A stretch of DNA of 64,000 bases from an uncultured Chloroflexota bacterium (GCA_903822495.1 CAIJPD010000013.1:1-64000), one strand, 5' to 3'; counted from the first letter of the stretch, positions 33,783-43,740 are shown. Translations and numbers: made by a program. The notes: a model not told the origin generated them from the letters alone.

Positions 33783-34298
33783 TCAGGGACAGGTGCCGGT
33801 GTCCTGGACCAAGCCGTTGTTCGCGGGGTCGGATGGGTCGTAGCAGACCTTCGCTTTTCGGACCGCCGCCGCCGACCAGTTGACGCTCGCCACCCCGCCA
33901 TACTCGACCCCACCGACAACAAAGGAGTACTGCACGGTCCGGCCCGCCTGGATGGCTGGATGCTCGCCGAGATGCGACGCGGAGCTGTCGACGATGATCG
34001 CCGCCGTGGCCGTCCGTTGGAAACGCTCCACCTGGACCGAGATGGCGAAGGCGGCCAGCGCGACCACTCCCGCAGCAAAGACGTATCGGGCCGACAGGCG
34101 GCGACCGACCCGCCGTGTGGCTCGCGCCCATCGCCCCGCGCGCTTCGCCTCTGCCTCAAGGGTCCCCAGCTCGTCCGCCACTCGCTGCGAATCGACGTAG
34201 GCGAACGGCTCCGCAGGTCGCGCGGCAAGACCCTCCTGCGGTTTGGGGGCTCGTTTGTGCGTCGCGCGGTTGGCGTGCAGGCCGTGGCGGATCTTCAC
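33783..34298 (-). CDS. Single-pass membrane protein with DUF3592-like extracytoplasmic domain
   Basis: 171 residues. A basic cytoplasmic N-terminus of about 70 residues is followed by one membrane helix (YVFAAGVVALAAFAISVQV, about 72-90). A small beta-rich domain then contains VQYSFVVGGVEYGGVASVNW and a C-terminal CYDPSDPANNGLVQD. The last motif (conversion of a property to CYDPxxP) is typical of DUF3592-like modules. Function unknown. It is between two other small membrane-protein genes. Confidence 0.65.
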   Translation of the reverse strand: MKIRHGLHANRATHKRAPKPQEGLAARPAEPFAYVDSQRVADELGTLEAEAKRAGRWARATRRVGRRLSARYVFAAGVVALAAFAISVQVERFQRTATAAIIVDSSASHLGEHPAIQAGRTVQYSFVVGGVEYGGVASVNWSAAAVRKAKVCYDPSDPANNGLVQDTGTCP

Positions 34299-34349
34299 TG
34301 CCGTCGTTCACTCAAAGCCGTGGCGCGCGACCGTGAGCGCTGGTCGGAG

Positions 34350-34865
34350 CTAACGCTGCTCCCGCAGTCGTGCGTCCGCGTCGTGGTACTCCGCGGCGGT
34401 GATCGCCCCGGCGTCGTACAGCGCCTTCAACCGTTCGAGCAGGATCGGAGCATTCTCCCGCGGGGGCGGCTGATCGCGTTGGGCCGGAGACTGGATCTCC
34501 TCGCCGTAGACAGTTCGACCCCGACCGAAGCGATTGGGCGCGGGATCACCCGCCAGTGACCAGAAGTAGAGCAGCAGGCAGGCACCCAGCAGCGGGACGA
34601 AGGCGATGAGGAACGTCAACCCTGAACGCCCCGTGTCATGGAGCCGACGCGTCGAGACGGCGAGGGAGGGCACCAGGACCCCGAGGTAAAGAACGAGGTA
34701 CAAGAAGTAGAGGACCGGTGCGCCGGTCAGAGCAGCAACCGTTGCCAGCAACGCCGCACTGAGGCCGGTAGCCCCGTACCAGATCCAGAACTCGTCGCGC
34801 GAAGCCCTTCCCTCGAACGTGGCGTACTGGGTCAGGACCGAGCGGAACACGGCAGCGACACGCAC
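34350..34865 (-). CDS. DUF805-family membrane protein with C-terminal SHOCT-like motif
   Basis: 171 residues from the GTG at 34865, which has GGAGGG 6 bases upstream. The DUF805 signature is clear: TQYATFEGRASRDEFWIWY near the start, then two to three hydrophobic segments with RRLHDTGRSG between them. The C-terminal LLERLKALYDAGAITAAEYH is a SHOCT-like hairpin. DUF805 proteins are inner-membrane proteins of unknown function. It is first in a three-gene set with 33783 and 33297. Confidence 0.85.
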   Translation of the reverse strand: MRVAAVFRSVLTQYATFEGRASRDEFWIWYGATGLSAALLATVAALTGAPVLYFLYLVLYLGVLVPSLAVSTRRLHDTGRSGLTFLIAFVPLLGACLLLYFWSLAGDPAPNRFGRGRTVYGEEIQSPAQRDQPPPRENAPILLERLKALYDAGAITAAEYHDADARLREQR

Positions 34866-35020
34866 CACGCACCCTCCAAGAATCGCCGGGCGGGACAGGG
34901 AGCAACAACTGGGGCGGAGCACGGCGACGGTCGCAAGATACCGCTCTGGCCGATGGCGCAGGCCCCCAGATCCGCGCTTGGGGGTCGTTCGCGTTTCCGC
35001 ATGCGTCGCCCGCGGTGCCG

Positions 35021-35428
35021 TTACTCGACGGTTCCCCGGCTGTCGCCGAAGTCTGCCGCGACCAGCTCGATCGGCTTCCCGTGGGGCGTCCGATGGGCCG
35101 CGTGCTCCCAGGCGTCGCGGTAGGACGTCAGGGTCTCGCGGCTGGTCACGCCCCGCTCCGCGACCACCCGTTCCAGCGTGTTGAACCAGTGTCGGTAGTA
35201 CGTCTCGCCCGTGTCCGGGTCGCCGCCCGCCTGGGCGCGGCGGATCTCGTCACCCAGCAGCTCCGCCCACTCGCCCCAGGTGAAGAGCCCACGCTGGTGC
35301 AGCGTGAGTGCCATCGCAAAGGCCTGGCCCTCCCACGGCTCGCGGAAGACCGGCCCCTCGGCGTCGCACGGGATGCCCGGGACGGCATCGACCGAGTCCC
35401 GTGCCGCGCCCGGTTCGACCGCGCTCAT
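35021..35428 (-). CDS. Nitrile hydratase activator/accessory protein (P14K-like)
   Basis: 135 residues. The ATG overlaps the beta-subunit stop (ATGA). It matches the small accessory proteins homologous to the N-terminal half of nitrile hydratase beta: VFREPWEGQAFAMALTLHQR, FTWGEWAELLGDEIRRAQ, and YYRHWFNTLERVV. These chaperones deliver cobalt and oxidise the active-site cysteines by swapping alpha subunits. Its place directly after alpha and beta supports this role. Confidence 0.88.
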   Translation of the reverse strand: MSAVEPGAARDSVDAVPGIPCDAEGPVFREPWEGQAFAMALTLHQRGLFTWGEWAELLGDEIRRAQAGGDPDTGETYYRHWFNTLERVVAERGVTSRETLTSYRDAWEHAAHRTPHGKPIELVAADFGDSRGTVE

Positions 35429-36096
35429 CGCACGCCCTCGCCGGCTGGCTCCAGGTAGCCTTCGGCGGCGCCGATCGCCACCGACAGGGCCGGGTCCGAG
35501 CCGGGGCCCCAGAGTTCCAGGCCCCGGAAGACCACCGTGTAGAACCACTGCGGGTGCTCGCCCGCACCCATCGCGACCGTGTCCGGGAGCACCTTGAAGC
35601 CGCACAGGGCCTCCACGACCCCGACTCGACCCCGGGCGTAGCGCGGCAGCCGCGTGTGGCCGTGCGGGTTGAGGTCACGCCCCCGGACCACGGCCCCAAT
35701 GGCGAAGCGGGGCGGCGCGTCGGGCGCCCGGCTGGAGCGGCCGCGGAGCAGGAGCGGGCCGATGTCATCGCCCGCGAGTCGGCGCGGCAGCGCGGTCCCG
35801 GGCCGGAGCGAGCGGCCGGCCGCCAGCTCGTCGGCGCCCAGGAGCCCCCGCTCCCGGAGCAGCTGCTCCATCCCAAGCCGGATCCGCTGGTAGTAGCCGG
35901 CGCCCAGATGCGCCTCCGGCGGGAGCCGCTCCTCCGAGTGGCGGGCCGCGCCCAGGTTCCACGCCCCGTTGAAGACCAGGCAGCGGCTCATCCCCAGGAC
36001 GCGGCCCTCCCAGCGCTCGTGGAAGACGGGCTCATCCGGCTCGGGAAGCACCGGCCCAACGCCGGCCATCCCACCCATGTCGTGGACCCCGTTCAC
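35425..36096 (-). CDS. nthB: Nitrile hydratase beta subunit
   Basis: 223 residues. It begins with the family hallmark [10 protein letters not shown], then [17 protein letters not shown]. The C-terminal SH3-like barrel includes [19 protein letters not shown], and [14 protein letters not shown]. The beta subunit packs against alpha and forms the substrate channel. The gene overlaps alpha (4 bases) and the activator (4 bases) in the order alpha, beta, activator. No amidase follows, so the amide produced would have to be used by another enzyme. Confidence 0.95.
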   Translation of the reverse strand: MNGVHDMGGMAGVGPVLPEPDEPVFHERWEGRVLGMSRCLVFNGAWNLGAARHSEERLPPEAHLGAGYYQRIRLGMEQLLRERGLLGADELAAGRSLRPGTALPRRLAGDDIGPLLLRGRSSRAPDAPPRFAIGAVVRGRDLNPHGHTRLPRYARGRVGVVEALCGFKVLPDTVAMGAGEHPQWFYTVVFRGLELWGPGSDPALSVAIGAAEGYLEPAGEGVR

Positions 36097-36836
36097 GGCG
36101 TGGGCCGCGCGCCGGCAGCGTCATCGCCGGCAGCGTCATGCACGCCGCCCGCGTCGTCATCGGCCCGGCCCGGCTGGCGCGCCAGGCCCGTCCCGATCAT
36201 CGAATCGCGCGTGACCAGCGCCTCCAGCTGGGGTGCCGTCCAGCCTTCGGTTCCGGCCGGGCGCTCGGGCAGGACGATGAAGCGCTGGTAGGCGGTGGAA
36301 TCCCAGACGCGGATCTCCCGATCGTCGGGGAGCGTGACCCCGAAGTCGCCCAGGACGCCACGCGGGTCGATGACGGCGCGCGACCGGTAGGGTGCCGACT
36401 TGTACCAGGTGGGCGGCAGCCCCAGGACCTCCCATGGGTAGCAGGAGCACAGGGTGCACACGACCATGTTGTGCACCTCGGCCGTGTTCTCCACGACGAC
36501 CAGGTCGCTCTCGAGCGTGTCCACCTCGGTGACGGCGCCGATCGCCTCGTTCGCGTTGGCCAGCAGCCGGGCCTTGAAGTCCGGGTTCGACCAGGCCAGG
36601 GCCACCACGCCGGCGCCGATGTGAGGGCCGATCTTCGTCTCGTAGGCCTGGACGATCCTGTCCAGGGCGAGGGGATCCACGTAGTCCTTCTCGGTCAGGA
36701 TGGACTCCAGCGCCCGGACGCGGAGGGCCATCTCCGAGAGCTCCGACATCTCCTCGCCCTCGCCGTGCGCGTGACCCTCGGCATGCGAGTGGCCGTCGCC
36801 GTGCGGCTGCGCGTGTCCCCGATCGCCTGTCGCCAT
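36093..36836 (-). CDS. nthA: Nitrile hydratase alpha subunit, cobalt type
   Basis: 247 residues, ATG after GGAGG. The metal motif is [10 protein letters not shown] (Cys127, Cys130, Cys132). Thr between the first two cysteines marks the cobalt form; iron forms have Ser. The enzyme hydrates nitriles to amides in the cytoplasm. The first 29 residues are strikingly His-rich ([18 protein letters not shown]), an unusual addition that could hold metal for loading. A Thr/Asp/Ala-rich C-terminal tail follows residue 215. It is divergent from the peptide-type importer at 37038. Confidence 0.95.
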   Translation of the reverse strand: MATGDRGHAQPHGDGHSHAEGHAHGEGEEMSELSEMALRVRALESILTEKDYVDPLALDRIVQAYETKIGPHIGAGVVALAWSNPDFKARLLANANEAIGAVTEVDTLESDLVVVENTAEVHNMVVCTLCSCYPWEVLGLPPTWYKSAPYRSRAVIDPRGVLGDFGVTLPDDREIRVWDSTAYQRFIVLPERPAGTEGWTAPQLEALVTRDSMIGTGLARQPGRADDDAGGVHDAAGDDAAGARPTP

Positions 36837-36910
36837 CAGCTGCCTCCGTTGCGTTGGAGGGCGCGAGGATAGCACCGGCCCTGGGGCGGCCCGATGACAG
36901 CCGGCGTGTA

Positions 36911-36925
36911 TTCCACATCGTGGAA
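36911..36925. promoter_or_regulatory. Palindromic operator candidate between nitrile hydratase and ABC importer
   Basis: TTCCAC-ATC-GTGGAA is a perfect 6-base-arm inverted repeat. It lies in the 201-base divergent region and 14 bases before the importer's -35-like box, where a regulator could control both directions. Confidence 0.5.
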
Positions 36926-36938
36926 GTGAGGAATCACC

Positions 36939-36968
36939 TTTACGGGCACGACAGGGCGCCCCTATAGT
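36939..36968 (+). promoter_or_regulatory. Probable promoter of the dipeptide-type ABC operon
   Basis: TTTACG (36939-36944) and TATAGT (36963-36968) are 18 bases apart and sit in an AT-richer stretch. This is the best sigma-70-like promoter pair seen in the window. Confidence 0.5.
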
Positions 36969-36994
36969 CCGCCACGAAGGGGCGGATGACTGGG

Positions 36995-37037
36995 CCGGGG
37001 GAGGTAACCCGGACCGCCTGCCCCGGGGGAGGTAGCC
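36995..37037 (+). repeat. Duplicated ribosome-binding-site element
   Basis: CCGGGGGAGGTAACC (36995-37009) and CCGGGGGAGGTAGCC (37023-37037) differ by one base, period 28. Only the second is correctly spaced for the GTG start at 37038; the first could be a standby site. Confidence 0.6.
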
Positions 37038-38567
37038 GTGTCATCGAGCACCCGATCCACCCGCCCGTTCCTGCTGGCGTTGCTGCCGATCGCGGGGCTG
37101 CTGTTTGCGGCCTGCGGCAGCTCGGCCACGCCGGCTCCAAGCGGAGGCGGCGCCGGCGCGCCGGCTGGCGCGGTGGTCTACGCCGTTGGCGCGGACCCCA
37201 CCACGCTTGACCCGCAGGCCACGGATGACGGCAACGAGCGTGCCGTCAACGACAACATCTACGAGACGCTCGTCTTGCGCAACGGCGCGACCAGCGCCTT
37301 CGAGCCCGGGCTGGCCCTCTCCTGGACCCTCAAGGACCCGACGACCTGGACGATCAAGCTCCGGCCCAACGTCAAGTTCACCAACGGCGCCGCGATGAAC
37401 GCGGACGCGGTGGTCTACAGCGTGACCCGGATCATCGACCCGGCCCTGAAGTCCGCCCAGTTCTCGTACCTGAACTCCATCACGGGCGCCAAGAAGGTCG
37501 ATGACCTGACGGTCGATCTGACCACGGACGGCCCGGACCCGATCCTGCCCGCCCAGCTCACGTGGCTCAAGGTCATCGACCCCACCTACGCCAAGACCGC
37601 GGACTTCGCCAGCAAGCCCGTCGGCACCGGCCCCTACAAGTTCGTCGAGTGGAAGAAGGGCCAGAGCGTCACGCTCACGGCCAACACCGACTACTGGGGC
37701 ACCAAGCCGGCCATCAAGGACGTCACCATCCGGGTCATCCCGGAGATCAACACGCGGCTCCAGGCCCTCAAGGCCAACGAGCTCGACCTCACCGCCAACC
37801 TCTCGCCCGAGCTGATGAGCCAGGCCCCGGCCACGGCCACGCAGCGCAGCATCGAGATGTACGAGGTCTACATGGCGAACACGTCGACGGGCAAGCCGTT
37901 CGCCGACAAGGCCACTCGCCAGGCGGCGCAGTACGCCGTTGACAAGGAGGGCCTGCTCAAGTCCCTCTTCGCCGGCCACGGCACCGTGCAGCAGGGCCAG
38001 ATCATCCGCGACGACTGGGCCGGCTTCAACCCCAACCTCAAGCCGTACGCGTACGACCTCAACAAGGCCAAGACGCTCCTGGCCGGCAAGACCCCGTCGA
38101 TCAAGCTGGTCGGCGAGGCCGGCCGCTGGCTGAAGGACAAGGAGACGCTCCAGGCGGTCGCCAGCATGCTGGGCCAGGCCGGCTTCAAGGTCACCCTGGA
38201 CATCCAGGAGTTCGGCGCCTGGGTCTCTACCCTGTTCCTCCCCAACGACCAGAAGGTCGACGCGATCTGGGCCTCCACGTCCGCCGACCTTCTCGACGGC
38301 GACCGCCCGCTGACCCAGACCATCTGCGGCAGCAAGCAGGTCGACTGGTGCAACAAGACCTACACCGACCTGGTCAACAAGGCCCGCGTCACCACTGACG
38401 CCAAGGCCCGCCAGGACCTGTACAACCAGGCGACGGCCCTCCAGTTCGAGGAGTCGCCCATCCTCTACCTGATCAACCCGGACGACATCTACGGGATGTC
38501 GGCCAAGCTGGTCTGGAAGCCGCGCCTTGACGGGAAGATCCTGTTCAAGGAGATGTCGCTCAAGTAG
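37038..38567 (+). CDS. Family 5 extracellular solute-binding lipoprotein (peptide/nickel type)
   Basis: 509 residues, GTG after GGGGGAGG. It has a lipoprotein signal with Cys26 in FAAC and a short Ser/Ala/Pro/Gly linker. The mature protein shows the family layout: [19 protein letters not shown] at the start, [20 protein letters not shown], and [20 protein letters not shown] in the middle. Members bind oligopeptides, nickel, opines or glutathione. It is first in a five-gene importer operon (binding protein, two permeases, two ATPases) and is separated from the permeases by a strong stem-loop. Confidence 0.93.
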   Translation: MSSSTRSTRPFLLALLPIAGLLFAACGSSATPAPSGGGAGAPAGAVVYAVGADPTTLDPQATDDGNERAVNDNIYETLVLRNGATSAFEPGLALSWTLKDPTTWTIKLRPNVKFTNGAAMNADAVVYSVTRIIDPALKSAQFSYLNSITGAKKVDDLTVDLTTDGPDPILPAQLTWLKVIDPTYAKTADFASKPVGTGPYKFVEWKKGQSVTLTANTDYWGTKPAIKDVTIRVIPEINTRLQALKANELDLTANLSPELMSQAPATATQRSIEMYEVYMANTSTGKPFADKATRQAAQYAVDKEGLLKSLFAGHGTVQQGQIIRDDWAGFNPNLKPYAYDLNKAKTLLAGKTPSIKLVGEAGRWLKDKETLQAVASMLGQAGFKVTLDIQEFGAWVSTLFLPNDQKVDAIWASTSADLLDGDRPLTQTICGSKQVDWCNKTYTDLVNKARVTTDAKARQDLYNQATALQFEESPILYLINPDDIYGMSAKLVWKPRLDGKILFKEMSLK

Positions 38568-38587
38568 GCGCCGCCGCGCGACGCCCT

Positions 38588-38619
38588 GGGAGGGAGGCGG
38601 GGTGACCCGCCTCCCTCCC
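38588..38619 (+). terminator. Strong stem-loop between binding protein and permease genes
   Basis: Perfect 14-bp stem (38588-38601 with 38606-38619), GTGA loop, 20 bases after the stop. No T-run, so read-through into the permeases is expected at reduced level. Confidence 0.75.
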
Positions 38620-38663
38620 CTCTCATCCACCCGCCTCCAACAGCCACGAGCAGGACCGCAGCG

Positions 38664-39587
38664 TTGCTGACGTTTCTCGCCCGCCGCCTCGCCTACTCGC
38701 TGATCGTCATCGGCGGCGTCCTGGTCGTCGTGTTCGTGACGACCCGCCTCATCGGCGATCCCGCGCGGATCATCCTGCCCGCCACGGCATCGCAGGCCGA
38801 CTACGAGCTGCAGCGCTCCCGGATGGGGCTGGACCAGCCCATCCTCGCCCAGTTCTTCGTCTTCGTCGCCGGCGCCGTTCGCGGCGACTTCGGCGAATCG
38901 CTCTGGGACCGCGGCTCATCGGCGATGGGCCTGGTGGTCGAGCGCATCCCCGCCACCCTGCAGCTGGTGTTTGCCGGCGTCGGGCTGGCGATGGCCATCT
39001 CCATCCCGGCCGGCATCCTGGCCGCACGCCGCCCGCGATCCCTGCTGGACCGGGTCATCACGCTGCTGTCGCTGGCCGGCTTCTCGGTGCCCAACTTCCT
39101 GCTCGCGATGGTGCTCATCATCGTCTTTGCCGTGGGCCTGGGCTGGTTCTACACCTCCGGCTTCGGGACCATCCGCCACCTGGTGCTCCCCGCCGTCGCG
39201 GTCGCGCTCCCCGTCGCCGGGCGCATGACGCAGTTTGTCCGGTCCACGATGATCGACGAGTTCTCCCGGCCGTACATCGCCACCGCCCGGAGCAAGGGCG
39301 TCTCGGAGCCGGCCATCGCCGTGCGCCACGCGCTGCGCAACGCCGCGATCCCCATCCTCACCCTGGGCGGCTGGGAGTTCACCCGTCAGCTGGCCGGCTA
39401 CACCGTGGCCGTGGAGGTCGTGTTTGCCTGGCCCGGCGTCGGGCAGCTGGCCTCCCAGGCGATCCTGCGGCGTGACTTCACGGTCATCCAGGCGGACGTC
39501 TTCCTGGTGGCCATCATCGTCCTGGTGATCAACCTGATCATCGACCTGCTCTACACCGTGCTCGACCCGCGCGTGAAGATGGTCTGA
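38664..39587 (+). CDS. DppB-type ABC transporter permease
   Basis: 307 residues, TTG start. It begins MLTFLARRLAYSLIVIGGVL, the usual first helix, with TRLIGDP after it. About six membrane segments follow, and the EAA loop is TARSKGVSEPAIAVRHALRN. It forms half of the channel with the next gene (4-base gap). Confidence 0.95.
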   Translation: MLTFLARRLAYSLIVIGGVLVVVFVTTRLIGDPARIILPATASQADYELQRSRMGLDQPILAQFFVFVAGAVRGDFGESLWDRGSSAMGLVVERIPATLQLVFAGVGLAMAISIPAGILAARRPRSLLDRVITLLSLAGFSVPNFLLAMVLIIVFAVGLGWFYTSGFGTIRHLVLPAVAVALPVAGRMTQFVRSTMIDEFSRPYIATARSKGVSEPAIAVRHALRNAAIPILTLGGWEFTRQLAGYTVAVEVVFAWPGVGQLASQAILRRDFTVIQADVFLVAIIVLVINLIIDLLYTVLDPRVKMV

Positions 39588-39591
39588 CGGG

Positions 39592-40545
39592 ATGACCAGC
39601 GCAGCCGCTCCCACCTCCGCGCCCACTGCCACGCCCACTCCGGTGCCCGTCCGCGGAGGCCTCGTGCCGCACTGGCTGTCGTCGGTCCTCGGGGAGCTCC
39701 GGCGCGACCGCCTCGCGACGGCCGCCGTGACCATCGTGATGACCTACCTCCTCGCCGCGCTGCTCGCCCCGTGGATCGCCCCGGGCGACCCCAACTCGCA
39801 GGACGTGGTGGGTCGGCTGCAGGGGCCCTTCTGGGACCAGGGTGGCGCGCTGGCCCACCCCCTGGGCACCGATGCGCTGGGCCAGGATCTCCTCAGCCGC
39901 GTCATCTACGGTGCCCGCGCCTCGCTGCTGATCGGCTTCCTGGTGGTCCTGGTCGCCGGCACCTTCGGCACCGTGCTGGGCGTGGTCGCCGGTTATCGCG
40001 GCGGCCGCACGGACCAGATCATCTCGCGCATCACGGATATCCAGACCGCGTTCCCCGGCCTGCTCCTGGCGCTGACGATCCTGGCGGTCATCGGCCCCGG
40101 CGAGACCAACCTGGTGATCGTGTTTGCGATCAACGGCTGGATGGTCTATTGCCGGACGGCGCGGAGCCAGACGCTGAGCATCCGCGAGCAGCCATACATC
40201 GAGGCGGCCCGTGCGGCCGGCAGCCGGCAGCGGACGATCATCTTTGGGCACATCATCCCCAACCTCGCGTCCACGCTGGTCACGCTGGCGACTTTGGAGC
40301 TGGCCCGGATCATCCTGGCCGAATCCGTGCTCAGCTTCCTGGGCGTCGGCGTCCAGACGCCGTCGGTCTCATGGGGCCTGATGATCGCCGACGCCGAGAC
40401 GTACATGACCACCAACCCGTGGCTCACCTTCGTCCCCGGCGCGGCGCTGGCCGTGCTGGTCCTGGCGATGAACGTGGTCGCCAGCTGGGTCCGGACCATC
40501 GCAGACCCCGTCCAGCGGTCCCGGGAGAGCATCGCCCGTGCCTGA
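39592..40545 (+). CDS. DppC-type ABC transporter permease
   Basis: 317 residues, ATG. A Pro/Thr-rich N-terminus precedes six membrane segments. [20 protein letters not shown] is the family signature, and [20 protein letters not shown] the ATPase-docking loop. It overlaps the next ATPase gene by 8 bases. Confidence 0.95.
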   Translation: MTSAAAPTSAPTATPTPVPVRGGLVPHWLSSVLGELRRDRLATAAVTIVMTYLLAALLAPWIAPGDPNSQDVVGRLQGPFWDQGGALAHPLGTDALGQDLLSRVIYGARASLLIGFLVVLVAGTFGTVLGVVAGYRGGRTDQIISRITDIQTAFPGLLLALTILAVIGPGETNLVIVFAINGWMVYCRTARSQTLSIREQPYIEAARAAGSRQRTIIFGHIIPNLASTLVTLATLELARIILAESVLSFLGVGVQTPSVSWGLMIADAETYMTTNPWLTFVPGAALAVLVLAMNVVASWVRTIADPVQRSRESIARA

Positions 40546-41638
40546 TCCCACGACCAATCCAGGGGCCAATCCAACGGCCAACGCCGTGGTCAATCCCGCG
40601 ACCGGTCGCGCCCCGCTCCTGTCCGTCGAGGGCCTCCGCACGGAGTTCCCCACGCGGGCCGGCGTGTTCAAGGCGGTCAATGGCGTCTCCTTCATCATCG
40701 ATCGTGGCGAGACCCTGGGGATCGTGGGCGAGAGCGGCTCGGGCAAGAGCGTCAGCGCCCTCTCGCTCGTGCGCCTGGTCGCGCCGCCCGGCCGGGTGGT
40801 GGGCGGCAGGGTGATGTTCGAGGGCCAGGACCTGCTCGCGGCGTCCGACAAGGAGTTGCGCCGGGTTCGTGGCGGCCGGATCGGCTTCGTCTTCCAGGAC
40901 CCCATGACCTCGCTCAACCCGCTGATGACGGTGGGCGATCAGCTGGAGGAGACGCTCCGACTCCACCTGGGGCTGAAGGGAGCGGCCGCACGCGGGCGCG
41001 CCGTGGAGCTGCTCAAGCACGTCGAGATCCCCGCCGCGGAGTCGCGCGTGCGTGCATATCCCTATGAGTTCAGCGGCGGGATGTGCCAGCGGGTGATGAT
41101 CGCGATCGCCATCGCCTGCAATCCCGCACTCCTGGTCGCCGACGAGCCCACGACGGCGCTTGACGTCACCATCCAGGGCCAGATCCTGGCGCTGATCAAG
41201 GACCTCCAGCGCGAGCTCTCGATGGCGCTCCTGCTGATCACCCACGACCTGGGCGTGATCGCCCACATGACCCAGCGGACGGCGGTCATGTACGCGGGCC
41301 GGATCGTGGAGACGGGGCCCACCTCGGCGCTGCTTGGTCGCTCGCTCCACGCGTACACGCGGAGCCTGATGCTCTGCCGGCCCACGGCGTCCGACACCAC
41401 GTCGCGCCTCCTGACCATCCCCGGGCAGCCGCCCAACCTGGCGCAGGAACTTCACGGCTGCCCGTTCGCGCCGCGCTGCCCCATGGCCGAGGCCGCCTGC
41501 ACGGAGCGGGATCCCGAGCTGCTCGAGCTGGCCGCCAGCCACACCAGCGCCTGCATCGTGGCCCAGCGCGATGGGTTGAGCGCGGTGGTGGACCGGCTCC
41601 CCGCCGGCGGCGGGTCGCTGGCGGGGTCGGCCCGATGA
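40538..41638 (+). CDS. DppD/OppD-type ABC ATPase
   Basis: 366 residues, GTG start. The N-terminal 25 residues are an Asn/Ala/Pro repeat ([14 protein letters not shown]). Walker A is GESGSGKS, the signature FSGGMCQR, Walker [13 protein letters not shown], and the switch His THDLG. The C-terminal oligopeptide-transporter extension has the Cys cluster [14 protein letters not shown], which in DppD-type ATPases can ligate a [4Fe-4S] cluster. Confidence 0.95.
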   Translation: MPDPTTNPGANPTANAVVNPATGRAPLLSVEGLRTEFPTRAGVFKAVNGVSFIIDRGETLGIVGESGSGKSVSALSLVRLVAPPGRVVGGRVMFEGQDLLAASDKELRRVRGGRIGFVFQDPMTSLNPLMTVGDQLEETLRLHLGLKGAAARGRAVELLKHVEIPAAESRVRAYPYEFSGGMCQRVMIAIAIACNPALLVADEPTTALDVTIQGQILALIKDLQRELSMALLLITHDLGVIAHMTQRTAVMYAGRIVETGPTSALLGRSLHAYTRSLMLCRPTASDTTSRLLTIPGQPPNLAQELHGCPFAPRCPMAEAACTERDPELLELAASHTSACIVAQRDGLSAVVDRLPAGGGSLAGSAR

Positions 41639-42783
41639 CGGCCGAGCACCGGGCCGTGGCCGGCCCGGGTTCGCGTGCCGGGTCTGCCCCGGCCGTGGAC
41701 GCCGCCGACGGCCCCCTCCTCCGCGTCGAGGACCTGCGCATCCACTTCCCCGTCCGCGACCGCGTCCGCCAGACCCTGCTCGGCACGGTCAAGGCGGTCG
41801 ATGGCGTCAGCTTCGATCTCCACCAGGGCGAGACCCTCGGCGTGGTGGGGGAGACCGGGAGCGGCAAGTCCACCCTCGCGCGCGGCATCCTCATGCTCCG
41901 TCGGCCCACCACGGGCCGCGTCTTCTTCGCCGGCCAGGACCTCACCGCGATGGACGCGGAGACCCTCCGTCGGGCGCGCCGCCAGTTCCAGATGGTCTTC
42001 CAGGACCCGTGGGGGAGCCTGGACCCGCGGATGAGCGTGATGGACATCGTGGCCGAGCCCCTCAAGGCACACGGCCTGGCGAAGGGCGAGGAGCTGGCCC
42101 GCCAGGTGGTGGACCTGCTCCAGATGTGCGGCCTGGCCGCACGCGATGCCGGCAAGTTCCCGCACGAGTTCTCCGGCGGGCAGCGCCAGCGGGTGGGCAT
42201 CGCGCGCGCCCTTGCCCTGCGCCCTCGGCTGGTCGTGGCCGACGAGCCGGTGAGCGCCCTGGACGTCTCGGTCCAGGCGCAGATCCTCAACCTGCTGCGC
42301 GACCTCCAGCGCGAGCTGGGCCTCCAGTACGTCTTCATCTCCCACGACCTGCGCGTGGTGCGCTACGTCTCGAACACCGTGGCGGTCATGTACCTGGGCA
42401 AGATCGTGGAGCGCTCGGAGCGGCACGCGCTCTTCTCGCTGCCGCTCCACCCGTACTCCAAGGCGCTCCTGTCCGCCTCGCTCGACACGGATCTCGGCGA
42501 GGCGTCCGCGGAGGAGGCGCTCCGGCCCGCCGCGCGCGGCGACCTGCCCAGCCCCCTCAGCCCGCCCAGCGGCTGCCGCTTCCGGACGCGCTGTCCCATC
42601 GCGATCGACCTGTGCGCCCAGGCGGAGCCGCCGCTCGAGGAGAAGTCACCCGGTCGCTTCGTGGCCTGCCACCTGGTGCCCGCGGGCGCGGGGACGCCCG
42701 ATCTCGCCGCCCACGCGGCGCATTCGGGCCCCCGGCTGCAGACACCGCCCGAGGGACAGGCGCGGGGACCGGCCCTCGCCTAG
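41635..42783 (+). CDS. DppF/OppF-type ABC ATPase
   Basis: 382 residues, ATG overlapping the previous stop (ATGA). Walker A GETGSGKS, signature FSGGQRQR, Walker B LVVADEPVSALD, and HDLRVVRY are all present. The C-terminal extension has CRFRTRCPIAIDLC, a cysteine cluster as in its partner. It completes the importer; the hydrolase gene follows after 55 bases. Confidence 0.95.
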   Translation: MTAEHRAVAGPGSRAGSAPAVDAADGPLLRVEDLRIHFPVRDRVRQTLLGTVKAVDGVSFDLHQGETLGVVGETGSGKSTLARGILMLRRPTTGRVFFAGQDLTAMDAETLRRARRQFQMVFQDPWGSLDPRMSVMDIVAEPLKAHGLAKGEELARQVVDLLQMCGLAARDAGKFPHEFSGGQRQRVGIARALALRPRLVVADEPVSALDVSVQAQILNLLRDLQRELGLQYVFISHDLRVVRYVSNTVAVMYLGKIVERSERHALFSLPLHPYSKALLSASLDTDLGEASAEEALRPAARGDLPSPLSPPSGCRFRTRCPIAIDLCAQAEPPLEEKSPGRFVACHLVPAGAGTPDLAAHAAHSGPRLQTPPEGQARGPALA

Positions 42784-42838
42784 CCACGCCCGTCCGCTAC
42801 GCAACCCACGCCCACTACGCAGCCCACGAGGAGCAGGG

Positions 42839-43720
42839 ATGAAGGACGCGAAGTACATCGACGCCAACGGGATCCGCACCCGCTACTTCGAGGCGGGCGA
42901 GGGCGAGCCGATGCTCCTGATCCACGGCGGGACCTACGGGTCCTTCTACAACGCCGAGGACTGGGAGGTGAACTTCGACACGTTCGCCCAGCAGTACCAC
43001 GTGATCGCCTACGACCGCGTCGGGCTGGGCTTCTCGGACAACCCCAGGACCGATGACGAGTACGTGATCGGGTCCAGCGTCGAGCACGCCTACGCGCTGA
43101 TCAAGGCGCTGGGCCTTGGGCCGGCGCACATCGTGGGTCACTCGCGCGGCGGGTATACCGCGACCCGCCTGGTCCTGGAGCACCCGGAGGTGGTCGACAC
43201 CCTGATCATCGTCGACAGCTCCAGCCTCATGACGCCCGCCAACCCGCAGTACGAGGCGTGGGACCGGGAGGGCCAGAAGTACAGCGACCTGATCCAGCGC
43301 CACCGCTACCTGGTGACCGCCAACTCCTTCTCCGGCGACCACATCACCGACCACTACCTGGACGTCGCGGTCGAGATCGACCAGCTCCCCAAGACGGCCG
43401 CGGGCAAGGCCCGGATGCAGGCGAACGCGCCGCGCTTCAAGGCGGACCTGGTCGAGCGCCAGGCGGAGACGCACGCGTGGATCCGCGAGGGGCGGCTGAC
43501 CTGTCCCACGCTGGTGATGTGGGCCTACGACGACCCGTCCGCGACCATGGACCGGTGCGGGATCCCGTGCATGAACCTGATCCTGCCCAACGTCCGCGAG
43601 TCGGAGATGGTGATCCTCAACCGGGCCGGGCACATGGTCTATCGCGAGCGGCCGGAGGCGTTCAACCACGCGCTCCTCGACTTCATCGCGCGCCACCGGC
43701 AGGGGCGGTCCAGGGGCTAG
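42839..43720 (+). CDS. Alpha/beta hydrolase, meta-cleavage-product hydrolase-like
   Basis: 293 residues, ATG after AGGAGCAGG. Nucleophile elbow GHSRGG (Ser102), oxyanion segment LLIHGGTYG, and a C-terminal GHMVYRERPEAFNH with the catalytic His. It resembles MhpC/BphD-type C-C hydrolases and soluble esterases. It follows the importer closely and probably acts on the imported compound or its ester. Confidence 0.88.
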   Translation: MKDAKYIDANGIRTRYFEAGEGEPMLLIHGGTYGSFYNAEDWEVNFDTFAQQYHVIAYDRVGLGFSDNPRTDDEYVIGSSVEHAYALIKALGLGPAHIVGHSRGGYTATRLVLEHPEVVDTLIIVDSSSLMTPANPQYEAWDREGQKYSDLIQRHRYLVTANSFSGDHITDHYLDVAVEIDQLPKTAAGKARMQANAPRFKADLVERQAETHAWIREGRLTCPTLVMWAYDDPSATMDRCGIPCMNLILPNVRESEMVILNRAGHMVYRERPEAFNHALLDFIARHRQGRSRG

Positions 43721-43722
43721 GT

Positions 43723-43740
43723 CGCAGGCGCGAGCCTGCG
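43723..43740. terminator. Stem-loop between convergent genes
   Basis: CGCAGGC (43723-43729) with GCCTGCG (43734-43740), loop GCGA. Compact, and can serve both strands. Confidence 0.5.
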
